37,493 nt of DNA. Source: an uncultured Clostridia bacterium. Lineage in GTDB: Bacteria > Bacillota_A > Clostridia > TANB77 > CAG-508. Where the stretch lies: assembly GCA_944388685.1 (NCBI GenBank), contig CALXJS010000009.1:1-37493 (forward strand), written 5' to 3'. Each line of letters opens with the position of its first letter. Position 1 is the stretch's first letter. The translations under genes and the position numbers were made by a program. The notes beneath the pieces were generated by a model that made no database searches, was not told the origin of the DNA, and saw only the letters and a program-made list of their open reading frames with translations. This document shows, in pieces, positions 23,191 to 32,249 of the stretch.

Positions 23191-23997
23191 TTACTGAAAT
23201 TTTTTAGTTTTCAATATCATTTTTTCTAGCAATAGTACTGCCAAATACATTAATCCGGCGACCACGCCAAGTATAATCACACTTGCCATAACCAAATCCA
23301 ACTTAAACACTTGCCCACCATATACAATTAAATATCCTAAACCTGCTTTAGATACTAAAAATTCTCCAGAGATGACACCTACTAAAGAAAGTCCTATACT
23401 AACTTTTAAAGAATTGATAAAAGTAGAAATATTGGCAGGTATAACAATTTTGGTCAATATTTGAAATTTAGTAGCTTTAAAGGTTTTTGCCATCTTAATT
23501 AAGTCTTTATCTGTTTTTATAAATCCATTTAAATTTTCTAATATGGTAACAACCAATGAAATCGCAACTGCCATAACAATAATGGCTGGCGTTCCTGCTC
23601 CTACCCATATGATAATGACAGGTCCTAAAGCAACTTTGGGTAAACTATTTAATACGACTAAATAAGGTTCTAGCACATCTGAAAGAAACTTAGACCACCA
23701 TAACAGAATAGCAATCACCGTTCCTAAAATAGTTCCTAATAAAAATCCAACAACTGTTTCATATACGGTTACTTTGATATGCATTAATAAATCATTTGAA
23801 CCTAAATTGGTTAGTGTTTCCCATATTCTGCTTGGCTGACTCATAATAAAACTATCAATTACATTCATATTGGCCAATATTTCCCATATAGCTAGAAAAC
23901 TGATTAATATTGCTACTTGTGTTATAAATACCAGTATTTTTCTTTTTCGATTGTGTTTGATATATTGTTTTCTTTCCTGTGACAAAAAATTATTCAT
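23191..23997 (-). CDS. ABC importer permease (SsuC/ThiX-like)
   Basis: 268 aa from the ATG at 23997, which overlaps the ATPase stop by 8 bp and has SD-like GGGAG close by plus AAGGAG at 10 nt; a longer start at 24036 is less well supported. Six hydrophobic helices and the BPD-type EAA loop (KTFKATKFQILTKIVIPANI) are present, with LNSLPKVALGPVIIIW typical of nitrate/sulfonate/thiamine-precursor permeases. It pairs with the ATPase encoded just upstream. Specificity is not shown by the sequence. Confidence 0.9.
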   Translation of the reverse strand: MNNFLSQERKQYIKHNRKRKILVFITQVAILISFLAIWEILANMNVIDSFIMSQPSRIWETLTNLGSNDLLMHIKVTVYETVVGFLLGTILGTVIAILLWWSKFLSDVLEPYLVVLNSLPKVALGPVIIIWVGAGTPAIIVMAVAISLVVTILENLNGFIKTDKDLIKMAKTFKATKFQILTKIVIPANISTFINSLKVSIGLSLVGVISGEFLVSKAGLGYLIVYGGQVFKLDLVMASVIILGVVAGLMYLAVLLLEKMILKTKKFQ

Positions 23998-24757
23998 CAA
24001 CTCCCAACTCCTTCCATAAAGTGTTAAAATATCCACTAAATTTTGGACTTTCCCTTACATTGATAGGATTTCTATCTTCCATCTCAAAGTCAATGGTATA
24101 AATATCTTTCACTCTTCCTGGTCTTTTGGTTAATACCACCACTCTGTCAGACATACTAATGGCTTCTGAAATGTCATGGGTTACAATAATTGCCGTCATA
24201 TTTTCTTTTCTTAGTATAGAATAAATATCATTGGTTACCATGATTCTTGTTTGATAATCTAATGCTGAGAATGCTTCATCAAGTAGTAAAATTTTAGGTT
24301 TTGTTGCTAAAGTTCTAATTAAAGCTGCTCTTTGCCTCATCCCTCCTGACAGTTCTGATGGATATTTATCTTTAAAATCATATAAATTATATTTTTTTAG
24401 CAAATTTTCTACATATTGCTTATTACTTTCATTTAAAGCACCTTTTAGTTCTAAACCTAATATGGTATTACTCCATATATTTCTCCATTCTAATAAACAG
24501 TCTTTTTGTAACATATATCCCACATCTTCCGAAATGCCTTCTACTTTTTGGTTTTCTATGTAGATTTCTCCTTTTGTTTTTTCTTCTAATCCACTAATAA
24601 TTGATAATAATGTAGATTTTCCACAACCACTTGGTCCTATAATAGATACAAATTCACCTTTTTTTACTCTAAAATGAATGTTATCAAGTGCTGAAATCTC
24701 TCCTTCTTTACTTTGATAGGTCTTACAAATATCTTTTATCTCTAATATGGTTTTCAT
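23990..24757 (-). CDS. ABC importer ATPase (SsuB/ThiZ-like)
   Basis: 255 aa. Walker A GPSGCGKS (41-48), Q-loop YMLQKD (about 81-86), signature LSGGMRQ (136-142), Walker B ILLLDE (156-161) and H-loop IIVTHD. It has the short length and DPNxR-like C-terminal features of the nitrate/sulfonate/taurine ATPases. It is the first gene of the transporter unit, with SD AGAAAGGAATG. It energises import through the permease encoded next. The family is certain; the substrate is not. Confidence 0.93.
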   Translation of the reverse strand: MKTILEIKDICKTYQSKEGEISALDNIHFRVKKGEFVSIIGPSGCGKSTLLSIISGLEEKTKGEIYIENQKVEGISEDVGYMLQKDCLLEWRNIWSNTILGLELKGALNESNKQYVENLLKKYNLYDFKDKYPSELSGGMRQRAALIRTLATKPKILLLDEAFSALDYQTRIMVTNDIYSILRKENMTAIIVTHDISEAISMSDRVVVLTKRPGRVKDIYTIDFEMEDRNPINVRESPKFSGYFNTLWKELGVDE

Positions 24758-24906
24758 GTAGTTTCATTCCTTTCTAATCTTTTGATATATCTGTCATTTA
24801 TTTTGTCTTTAATATAGTTTATGTAAAATAAATAGAGAAGGTGTCTCCATACATTTGTATTCTATTATAGTCTGCCATACAACCAATGTTGTTTTTTGTT
24901 GAATAG

Positions 24907-24919
24907 GTTAGAGCGAAGC
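24907..24919. repeat. GTTAGAGCGAAGC motif, copy 2
   Basis: Same 13-mer as at 16138-16150, again followed by TTCTTG.ATAG.AAAAA and a hairpin. The rest of 24758-25074 is AT-rich, with no coding frame and no recognised riboswitch. Confidence 0.45.
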
Positions 24920-24935
24920 GATGTTCTTGTATAGG

Positions 24936-24966
24936 AAAAAGGTATGTAAACAATACATACCTTTCC
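24936..24966 (-). terminator. terminator of the 205-aa gene
   Basis: AAAGGTATGTA and TACATACCTTT arms, loop of 5 nt, T run on the minus strand. Confidence 0.6.
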
Positions 24967-25074
24967 ATTATTCTAATTTACTTCTGAAATTCTAAATCAA
25001 ACGTAATTCTAATGGTATTTGTCTTCTGCCTCATTCTACAACTGTAAAACCTATAAAATTATATTCGTTGACTT

Positions 25075-25692
25075 CTAATTTTCTATAAATATTAAATCCT
25101 CCAATATAGTATTTTTCATCTTAGGTTGCTTTGAAAATAATGCTAAATTCAGCAAATTATATTTTAATTCTAATATATGATTATCATATGTTGTCATCTG
25201 AAAACATTGCTTCATCGTTTTACCATAATGATATACATTTTCTTTGGCATATATTACAATAGGAATAATACACATATCCTTAACATCCTTTTGTTCACTG
25301 TTCTGAATAATTTTTATACATTCTTGTAAAATATAATATGGTAAATCTGTAGAAATTTCTTGTAGATACATAATTACATAAAAAATTTGTTTTTCAGAAT
25401 GTTTATAAATAATTTTTACACCTTTTTTTATCCTATAAAATTCTATATATGTCAATTTTTCTTTTTCTATTTTTTCATAACTATCTGAGAAACCATTAAG
25501 AAAAACGCATATTCTTTCTTTGTCTTTAAATAAATGCTCAATGATACCTTTATATTTTGCTTCCAAATTATTTCCTATTAAATTACCATAAATTTCACTT
25601 TCTTCTTGCAAATCTAGATATTTTTTTTGTTTGATATTATGGATACATTGAATATAGTTTTTATATCTAAACTGATGTATGACGTTTTTCAC
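25075..25692 (-). CDS. uncharacterised 205-aa protein, possibly Rpn-family nuclease-like
   Basis: The middle of the protein (IFYVIMYLQEISTDLPYYIL, then CIIPIVIYAKENVY) has the order and spacing of the Rpn/PD-(D/E)XK transposase-like group (IEHQS..DY.MP.R, IPIVLYTG), but the key acidic residues are not evident and the similarity is weak. The start is awkward: GTG at 25692 overlaps SD AAGGAGG, while GTC and ATA codons lie 8 and 11 nt from it. Very AT-rich, like much of the accessory DNA. It could be a degenerate member or an unrelated orphan. Confidence 0.5.
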   Translation of the reverse strand: MKNVIHQFRYKNYIQCIHNIKQKKYLDLQEESEIYGNLIGNNLEAKYKGIIEHLFKDKERICVFLNGFSDSYEKIEKEKLTYIEFYRIKKGVKIIYKHSEKQIFYVIMYLQEISTDLPYYILQECIKIIQNSEQKDVKDMCIIPIVIYAKENVYHYGKTMKQCFQMTTYDNHILELKYNLLNLALFSKQPKMKNTILEDLIFIEN

Positions 25693-25856
25693 CTCCTTAT
25701 AAAACCAAATTTCAACTTACTTTGGGAAAATCTTTTGATATACTATTAAAAATGATGATAAATTTTAGAATAAATATATAAATTAAAATTATGTATATTA
25801 AATCATAAAAACGAGAAAAATACAAGGAATTTTTCATATTTAATATAAAATAATTG

Positions 25857-25900
25857 GAGACAATTGGGGACAGGTAGCTTTTTGTCTCATTTTTGTCGAA
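25857..25900 (+). repeat. GAGACA repeat family, copy D
   Basis: GAGACAATTGGGGACAGGTA then GCTTTTTGTCTCATTTTTGTCGAA. An inverted copy with one mismatch in 44 lies at 26007-26050; 106 AT-rich bases lie between. Confidence 0.75.
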
Positions 25901-26006
25901 TTTTATTGTTTTTTGTTTGTATATATGAAATTTTGGAATCAAAATAAAAGTATAATCTTGTTATAACTTAAATAAACTAAAAAATATTACAAACAGAATT
26001 CCATAA

Positions 26007-26050
26007 TTCGACAAAAATGAGACAAAAAGCTACCTGTCCCAAATTGTCTC
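26007..26050 (-). repeat. GAGACA repeat family, copy E, overlapping rluB 3' end
   Basis: Inverted partner of copy D. On the minus strand it reads GAGACAATTTGGGACAGGTAG and so on, providing the final codons ETIWDR and the TAG stop of rluB. The stretch 25693-26029 contains only these copies and AT-rich filler. Confidence 0.75.
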
Positions 26051-26749
26051 TACTTCTTCTTTGGATAAATATCTCCATTTTCCTAGTTCTAAATTTTTTA
26101 CTTCTATTCCTGCAATAGCACTTCTATGTAATGCTAGCACCTTATACCCAATTGCTTCACACATCTTTCTGACTTGTCTATTTTTTCCTTCGTGTATGAT
26201 AATTTCTAATCTGGTAATTTGTTTTTCTTCATCTGTTTTTAGGTATTTTACTTTCGCTGGTTTTGTAATATACCCTCCAATATCTACTCCTTGTCTTAAT
26301 TGTTCTATTTTTTCCTTGTTGACAATTCCTTTCAAAGTAACTGTATAGGTTTTATGAATCTCATGTTTTGGATGTGTCACTCTATAAACAAAGTCTCCGT
26401 CGTTGGTAAGAATTAATGCTCCTGATGTATACATATCTAATCTTCCTACTGGCACAATTCGTTCTTTCACTTTTACCAAGTCTAAAACAGAATCTCGATG
26501 AAATTGGTCCTTTACAGTGGTTACATAGCCAATTGGTTTATTTAATAAAATGTAAACTTTTCTATTCTCTATTTTTACTGTTTTCCCGAGATAACAGATT
26601 TCATCTTTTTCTGGCACTACTTTTGTTCCTAATTCTGTTACTACTTTCCCATTTACTTGAACTTTTCCTTGTAAGATGAGTTCTTCTGCTTTTCTTCTTG
26701 AGGCAATTCCCGCTTCTGCCAAGTATTTTTGTAATCGTATTTCTTCCAA
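26030..26749 (-). CDS. rluB: 16S/23S rRNA pseudouridine synthase, RluB/RsuA family
   Basis: 239 aa. An S4 RNA-binding domain (LQKYLAEAGIASRRKAEELI, residues 6-25 onward) precedes the catalytic domain with D105 in VGRLDMYTSGALILTNDGD. HEGKNRQVRKMCEAIGY closes the RsuA/RluB signature. It isomerises uridine in rRNA (position 2605 for RluB). It starts at TTG with SD AAAGGAG at 8 nt. The last six residues come from repeat copy E. It is the last gene of the lspA-rluD-hypothetical-rluB cluster. Confidence 0.92.
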   Translation of the reverse strand: MEEIRLQKYLAEAGIASRRKAEELILQGKVQVNGKVVTELGTKVVPEKDEICYLGKTVKIENRKVYILLNKPIGYVTTVKDQFHRDSVLDLVKVKERIVPVGRLDMYTSGALILTNDGDFVYRVTHPKHEIHKTYTVTLKGIVNKEKIEQLRQGVDIGGYITKPAKVKYLKTDEEKQITRLEIIIHEGKNRQVRKMCEAIGYKVLALHRSAIAGIEVKNLELGKWRYLSKEEVETIWDR

Positions 26750-26775
26750 AAACGATGCTCCTTTCTTATTTTTAA

Positions 26776-27396
26776 TTACAATTCTGGTATTTGTATTTCT
26801 GCTCTATTGGGCGATTCTAGTATTTTAGATGGTTTAGGCACATTGTCTCTTTGTGCACTATTTGATTCTTTTCTTTTACCTGCAATGTAATTATCTACAT
26901 TTATTTTCATTCTTTTTGGCGAAAGATTCATTTTTACGAATCTTTCAAATTCGTTTTCTTTGTTTAATTCCATTATATACAGTCTATTAAAATATGGATC
27001 TTTTTTTAATTCTAATCCCTCTGATTTATCATCTTGGATTGCTTCATTATATTCTACCCAAAGGTTAATTTTTTGTTTATCTGGACATCCTTGTTTAATA
27101 TATTCATCATATCTTCTTAAAATTTCTGATGAATATACCTCTACACCCTTTTTTATTTGTATATCTTCATGCTCTAATGGATTTTGCATTTGTAATGTAT
27201 TTACAAACTCTAAAAAAAATCCTAATTGCATAACTGGTTCCAATTTTCTAGTATCTAATTCTATCCCAGAAAATTGATAACGTTTGAAATAATCTACAGC
27301 TATTGGTTGTAAATATTTTTCTCTTACAACCTCTATATTTTTATTATTTGATTCTTCTAACGCTCTTTGCGGAGTTTTATCACTAATTTCAAACAT
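26776..27396 (-). CDS. uncharacterised 206-aa soluble protein
   Basis: No signal peptide or membrane segment. Charged and probably mostly helical, with a moderately conserved-looking centre (YFKRYQFSGIELDTRKLEPV, FFLEFVNTLQMQNPLE) and a Lys/Asn/Pro-rich, likely disordered C-terminus from about 165. It lies between rluD and rluB on the same strand with gaps of 43 and 26 bp, so it is probably co-transcribed with the two pseudouridine synthases. SD AAGGATGAG. No family recognised. Confidence 0.65.
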   Translation of the reverse strand: MFEISDKTPQRALEESNNKNIEVVREKYLQPIAVDYFKRYQFSGIELDTRKLEPVMQLGFFLEFVNTLQMQNPLEHEDIQIKKGVEVYSSEILRRYDEYIKQGCPDKQKINLWVEYNEAIQDDKSEGLELKKDPYFNRLYIMELNKENEFERFVKMNLSPKRMKINVDNYIAGKRKESNSAQRDNVPKPSKILESPNRAEIQIPEL

Positions 27397-27439
27397 TTTA
27401 TAATCTCATCCTTACTTTCTAATTCTCAGAACATATATG

Positions 27440-28348
27440 TTATAGTTTTCTGTTTTCCAAATCTTTTAAAATATTTTCAAAATATTCTGGCAATTTTGCT
27501 TCTAAATACATCTTTTGCCCTGTTGATGGATGCGTGAATTCCAAGCTTTTGGCATGTAGGCATTGTCCCTTCACATTCCACTCATTTTTCCCATTAGAAT
27601 ATACCTCATCTCCCACAATTGGATAGCCAATTTGAGATAAATGTACTCTAATTTGATGCGTTCTTCCTGTTTCGATATTAACTTGTAATAATGTGTACTT
27701 ATCATATCTTTCTAATACTTTAAAATGAGTAATCGCTTCTTTTCCTTTTTTGGTAACTGCCATTTTCTTTCTATCTTTTTCGCTTCTTCCAATTGGCATA
27801 TTAATCGTTGCTTCATTTTCTTTTACAATGCCTCTTACTAAAGCAATATATGTCTTTTTTACTTTATGTTCTTTTATTTGTTCACTCAAATATATATGGG
27901 CTTTATCATTTTTTGCCACAATGATAATTCCTGATGTATCTTTATCTAATCTATGGACAATTCCTGGTCTAATTTCTCCCCCAATTCCTGATAATGAATC
28001 TTTACAAATTGCCATTATGGCATTTACTAATGTACCATCTGGATTTCCATTTGCAGGATGTACTACCATTCCTTTAGGTTTATTTATAACAATAATATCT
28101 TTGTCCTCATAAATAATATCTACAGGAATATCTTGTGTTTTTAAAGATACTTCTACAGGGATTTCTTCTTCTACTTGAATATTATCTCCCTTTTGAACTT
28201 TATATGAAGGTTTTACAGTCTTTCCATTTACGAAAACTTTTTCATTTTCGATTAACCTTTGAACAGCTACCCTTGATGTATCTTCTAGTTTTTCTGATAA
28301 GTACACATCAATTCTTTTACTATCTTCTAGCACCTCAAAATATTTCAT
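27440..28348 (-). CDS. rluD: 23S rRNA pseudouridine synthase RluD family
   Basis: 302 aa. S4 domain (residues 12-65), then the RluA/RluD catalytic motif GIVHRLDKDTSGIIIVAK with D135 as nucleophile, and RTHQIRVHLSQIGYPIVGD later. Members modify U1911/1915/1917 of 23S rRNA in E. coli; Gram-positive members (YlyB) are encoded next to lspA, exactly as here. The start is 3 nt past the lspA stop and has SD AAAGGA. Confidence 0.93.
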   Translation of the reverse strand: MKYFEVLEDSKRIDVYLSEKLEDTSRVAVQRLIENEKVFVNGKTVKPSYKVQKGDNIQVEEEIPVEVSLKTQDIPVDIIYEDKDIIVINKPKGMVVHPANGNPDGTLVNAIMAICKDSLSGIGGEIRPGIVHRLDKDTSGIIIVAKNDKAHIYLSEQIKEHKVKKTYIALVRGIVKENEATINMPIGRSEKDRKKMAVTKKGKEAITHFKVLERYDKYTLLQVNIETGRTHQIRVHLSQIGYPIVGDEVYSNGKNEWNVKGQCLHAKSLEFTHPSTGQKMYLEAKLPEYFENILKDLENRKL

Positions 28349-28351
28349 TTA

Positions 28352-28849
28352 TTAATTATCCTTTCTCGTTTCTTTTTTGTTTTGTAGTTCTTTGGAAGAA
28401 AACACAGCAAATGAAGCTACAAAAGATATCCATCCTATTGCAATACAAACATCTGCTATGTTTATTGGTGGAAAATCTGAAAAATTAATAAATTCCACCA
28501 CTCCTCCTCGACATATTCTATCAATAATATTACTAATTCCTCCAGCTAGTGCAAAACTTAATAAGATTTTTGTTTTTTTCGTTATAAATTGATTATTACT
28601 TTTTACAATTCCTAAAATAATGAATATAATTACTAAATTGGTTAATATCGTTATGGTTTTAGCAGTTTCATCATATATTCCATTATTCCACTCATTTGCT
28701 TTTAAAATTAGTGTATCAGCAATAACTGTTAATTCCCCATAATGTATTACAATTACTTTCGTTAATTGATCTATAAATATAATAATACATACAATTATAA
28801 CTATTATTAAATTTAGCTTTTTTAATTCTATTTTTTTTTCTTTTTTCAT
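28352..28849 (-). CDS. lspA: lipoprotein signal peptidase
   Basis: 165 aa, four membrane helices. The catalytic aspartates are in NIIDRICRGGVVEFINF and INIADVCIAIG, and the family marker ...IDQLTK near the N-terminus is present. It removes signal peptides from prolipoproteins in the membrane. It is the head of a cluster with rluD, a hypothetical gene and rluB. The first 11 residues are Lys-rich. Confidence 0.92.
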   Translation of the reverse strand: MKKEKKIELKKLNLIIVIIVCIIIFIDQLTKVIVIHYGELTVIADTLILKANEWNNGIYDETAKTITILTNLVIIFIILGIVKSNNQFITKKTKILLSFALAGGISNIIDRICRGGVVEFINFSDFPPINIADVCIAIGWISFVASFAVFSSKELQNKKETRKDN

Positions 28850-29011
28850 AAATACCTCTCTTTTTGTTATATAGAAAAATCTATTTTTCCTTGAACATAT
28901 TTAGATTCTTTCGTCCACAACAAAGTTAAGCTTCTTCTTTTTGTGTAACAATTGCATATTTTTTACACATTTGTGTGTTGAACCCTTTGATTTTACAAAC
29001 ACACGCTTATG

Positions 29012-30703
29012 TTATACATTTAATCTTTCATAAACTGTAAAATAGCTATCTTCATATAATTCATTATAATTTGGATCATTTGTTTCTTTTATGATCATAT
29101 TCATTTTAGAATTTTTGTATGTTATAACATGTGTAATATCATATTTTTCAAATGTATTTTCGTAAAACTTTCCAATGCTAGATGTATCAATAAAATCTGA
29201 AAATATATCTTCTTCTTTACCACTAAATTCTGGTGCATATAAATCTGCTCTAGAATCAATAAAAACAGGAATTCCTCTATATATCATATAACTTCCATAA
29301 TTATATTCATTATAAAATCTGGCAGTTTCTAAATCTATATTTTCTATTATATAATCACAAGCTTGCACTGGATATGCAGACTCATCTATGTAGTCATCAT
29401 CTTGTTTTGGTTCATAAAAATGATAACTTAATAATAGCATTATGCAAATCATTAATACATATCCTATTTTTGTAGTTACTATTTTAAATGCTCTTGCAAG
29501 TCCATCTTTTGTATATAATTTTAGAAGTTCACATATCATTTTATTGACAATAAATACGCCAACAATGCAAAACATCGTAATTTGTCTTCTTGATGCTAAC
29601 ATTAAATAACATAAGCCACCTATCATAAATAAATCACTTAATTTAATTTTTGTTTTTGAAAATGTTAAAATTGCTAAAATAATTACAATTGCTGTCAAGG
29701 CTTCTGTTTCATCTACAATTGTCATTGGTAGATGTTCATTAATATTTTGTGTTGTATTTCCTTGCATTGTTTTATACAAATACGTATATGGTGTATCTCC
29801 TAATGGTGTTAATAACCCTGTAAATGCACATATAATCATAACGATAATCAACCATTTAACATTTTGATTTTTACTTAATTTAATTTTATATGGATTTTTT
29901 AAGTCTTCCTCTCTTTTTATTTTTATTCTTTCATTTTTATCAAGAATCTGTTTCAATTTTTCTTCTAATTTTTGTTGGATATTTTCATATTTTCCTAGTT
30001 TTGCTAGTAATTTTATTGCAAGTTTTAAGACTTTTATATTTATTTTTCTATATATAGCAATTTCTGCAATGATTGCAAGTAAATATTCTGCTATATATGG
30101 TAAGAACAATACAAATATAAATGGCCAAACTGCTACATGTAAGTTAGCAATTAAAGTTGAAATTATAACCAATCCTATTGCATATCTTATTTTTCTATTT
30201 TTCAAGAACATTTCTATAAAATAGATAATCCATACAAACAGAATAAAAGTTACTAATTGGGCTCTCGCCGCAATATATCCTCTTATAACATAAATAACAA
30301 CTGCTGTTAATATAAAAGATAGTAATTGATTTTTTGCAATTTTTGTATTGACAATATATAAAGAGATACCTAATATAGCTGTTAATATACAAGTTGTTAC
30401 ATATATTCCCTTCATTCCAAAAGCTGAAAATATAAAATATGTTATTAAATCATATAGCCAATGTGGGTATGTATACGCCAAATCTTCATGCCAAGAAAAA
30501 TGATCTTGCATATCAATGCCATTTTGTGTTATTAATTCCCCTATTTTGATTGTGTAATATGTATCATTCTGTAAGGTAACAGGTGTCATCGCAACACAAA
30601 ATATTGCAATAAGAATAATCGCTAGAATACCAAAAATCCATTTAGAATTTACTTTCCCTTTTTTACTTTCCAATTTTTCTTTCGCCTTTTTTTGTTTCAA
30701 CAT
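29012..30703 (-). CDS. multi-pass membrane protein, GT-C-like
   Basis: 563 aa from the ATG at 30703, which has SD TGGAGG at 5 nt; the upstream TTG at 30715 lies before the SD. About ten to twelve membrane helices. The first extracytoplasmic loop (DTYYTIKIGELITQNGIDMQ, then WHEDLAYTYPHWLYD) with acidic and aromatic residues resembles loop 1 of GT-C/PMT-type glycosyltransferases. A charged cytosolic segment (about 245-285) splits the helices, and the C-terminal soluble part contains GIPVFIDSRADLYAPEF. A role in lipid-linked sugar transfer is possible but not proven. Confidence 0.65.
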   Translation of the reverse strand: MLKQKKAKEKLESKKGKVNSKWIFGILAIILIAIFCVAMTPVTLQNDTYYTIKIGELITQNGIDMQDHFSWHEDLAYTYPHWLYDLITYFIFSAFGMKGIYVTTCILTAILGISLYIVNTKIAKNQLLSFILTAVVIYVIRGYIAARAQLVTFILFVWIIYFIEMFLKNRKIRYAIGLVIISTLIANLHVAVWPFIFVLFLPYIAEYLLAIIAEIAIYRKINIKVLKLAIKLLAKLGKYENIQQKLEEKLKQILDKNERIKIKREEDLKNPYKIKLSKNQNVKWLIIVMIICAFTGLLTPLGDTPYTYLYKTMQGNTTQNINEHLPMTIVDETEALTAIVIILAILTFSKTKIKLSDLFMIGGLCYLMLASRRQITMFCIVGVFIVNKMICELLKLYTKDGLARAFKIVTTKIGYVLMICIMLLLSYHFYEPKQDDDYIDESAYPVQACDYIIENIDLETARFYNEYNYGSYMIYRGIPVFIDSRADLYAPEFSGKEEDIFSDFIDTSSIGKFYENTFEKYDITHVITYKNSKMNMIIKETNDPNYNELYEDSYFTVYERLNV

Positions 30704-30747
30704 ATTTTCCTCCAATAAAAAAAATATTCTTTAGCATTATATCAAAA

Positions 30748-30779
30748 AAAGTTTGAAAAGACTAGTCTTTTCAAACTTT
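30748..30779 (-). terminator. terminator of the ssb gene
   Basis: A perfect 32-bp palindrome centred on ACTAGT (AAAGTTTGAAAAGACT arms) followed by TTTT on the minus strand. Confidence 0.75.
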
Positions 30780-30836
30780 TAATTACAATTTAAACTATTT
30801 ATCTAAAAGTCACAATTATATTATATTGCATTATAT

Positions 30837-31541
30837 CTATACAGCTTCTTGATTTTCTGTTTCAACTGTATTTTCATTATCATTTTCTTCTATAACTTCT
30901 AAGCTTCCTACTGAAACTTCATAAGCAACTCTTGTTTCAATACTTCCATCTTCATGTTTTTTCTCATAAGTTCTTGATTGTACTCTACCTATTAACTTAA
31001 TTTGAGAACCTACTTCAAGGTTTTGACAAAATCTTGCATTTCTACCCCATGCAATACATGGTATATAATCTGACTTGTTATATGCTCTGTTAACTGCAAG
31101 TAATATATCTGCTATTTCTCTACCAAATGGTGTTTGTCTATAGATTGGTTTTTTACAAATATAACCAACTAAAACAACTTCATTTGTGATTACGTCTTTT
31201 CTTGTCATTTCATTTTCTTCTTCACTTTGCTCTTCTTCAGAGATAACTCTTACATCTTTGGCAAAAACAGTTAATATTAATCTGTTTTTTTCACTTTCAT
31301 AACTATTGTATGATCTAAATTGTCCTTTTACTAATAATTTTTGCCCTTCATTTAAAGTATCTTCATTGATTAGTCTTTCTGAAATTGTAATTGGTATGAT
31401 ATCTGCTACACCACTTAAACGAGGTATTTCTAAGTTAAAAACGTAAAATCTTTCACCATAAATTTCGTGACTAAATTTTTTCTCTCCTGTAACTTTTCCA
31501 ACTAATGTTAAATAGTTGTTTTCTAAATAATTTGTATCCAA
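30837..31541 (-). CDS. double-OB single-stranded DNA-binding protein
   Basis: 234 aa with two tandem SSB-like OB folds: residues 9-98 (LTLVGKVTGEKKFSHEIYGE...KLLVKGQFRSY) and about 120-218 (VVLVGYICKKPIYRQTPFGR, IPCIAWGRNA, KLIGRVQSRTY). An acidic linker with EEEQSEEENE lies between. The tail ends TVETENQEAV and lacks the DDDIPF tip that recruits partners in normal SSB. This looks like the two-domain SSB paralogue seen in Clostridia rather than the replicative SSB. It starts at TTG with SD AAGGAGG at 8 nt, has its own promoter (31608-31636), and is followed by a strong terminator, so it is monocistronic. Confidence 0.85.
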   Translation of the reverse strand: MDTNYLENNYLTLVGKVTGEKKFSHEIYGERFYVFNLEIPRLSGVADIIPITISERLINEDTLNEGQKLLVKGQFRSYNSYESEKNRLILTVFAKDVRVISEEEQSEEENEMTRKDVITNEVVLVGYICKKPIYRQTPFGREIADILLAVNRAYNKSDYIPCIAWGRNARFCQNLEVGSQIKLIGRVQSRTYEKKHEDGSIETRVAYEVSVGSLEVIEENDNENTVETENQEAV

Positions 31542-31607
31542 TTTTTTTTCCTCCTTAAATTTAATTTATCAATTGTATTTTTTTACCTGCTTTAACTTAC
31601 ATTACTT

Positions 31608-31636
31608 ATTATACAACATTTTCCTGGGTTTGTCTA
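31608..31636 (-). promoter_or_regulatory. promoter of the ssb gene
   Basis: TAGACA, 17-bp spacer, TATAAT on the minus strand, 67 bp before the start. Confidence 0.65.
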
Positions 31637-31694
31637 CATAAAAAGTTAAATTTGTAATTTTTTTGTAAAATTTCTTTATTTTTCAACCATTTCG

Positions 31695-32189
31695 CTACTT
31701 ATATAAAAGCAAAACTGAATATATCGCTAATATATTTTCTATATTTATTTGTCTATTCTTATTTAACTCTATACTTGCTTCTCCCATTTCAATTTCATTT
31801 TCTTCTATATTTTTGATATTTCTCTGAATAGATATAATTGCTTTTTCTTCTTGAATGCTAGAAACTGTAATTGTTGATTTTTGATTCAATCCATAGGTTA
31901 TACAATTGCTCATTTTATTTGACAATATTTTTGTATTACTAAATATATCTGCATTCATAACAATGTATTTACAATTACCACATATCTTATTTAATATATC
32001 TTTTTGTATATCATTTATATTACATTTATTACATAATATGATTGTTTCAAAAATGATATTTCTCATATTTTCTATATTTTTTGAAGTTATATGGATAAAA
32101 TCTAAATCTTTTCTTTGTATTAAATTCATTACATTTTGTTTTATACTTTCAAATTCTATATGATTTCCAAAAATACCAATAAAATGCAT
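31695..32189 (-). CDS. uncharacterised 164-aa protein
   Basis: Soluble. The start MHFIGIFGNHIEF resembles a nucleotide-binding beta strand but lacks a P-loop. Two Cys pairs (CNKCN and CGNC, about 53-57 and 70-73) are 15 residues apart and could bind metal. The stretch NCITYGLNQKSTITVSSIQ recalls the central domain of Mur-ligase-related proteins. It follows the deacetylase-like gene on the same strand with a 60-bp gap. SD TAGGAGA. Function not assigned. Confidence 0.6.
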   Translation of the reverse strand: MHFIGIFGNHIEFESIKQNVMNLIQRKDLDFIHITSKNIENMRNIIFETIILCNKCNINDIQKDILNKICGNCKYIVMNADIFSNTKILSNKMSNCITYGLNQKSTITVSSIQEEKAIISIQRNIKNIEENEIEMGEASIELNKNRQINIENILAIYSVLLLYK

Positions 32190-32249
32190 TTCTTGTATCT
32201 CCTAAAAAATCTATATACAGTTTCCCCCATATTTCCAATTTTATACATA

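Noticed and set aside
24758..25074. TPP riboswitch before the ABC importer
   Set aside because: The conserved CUGAGA and ACCUGA elements were not found in the leader.
25712..25942. 76-aa minus-strand frame
   Set aside because: It runs across repeat copy D, has no SD and has repeat-driven composition; treated as non-coding.
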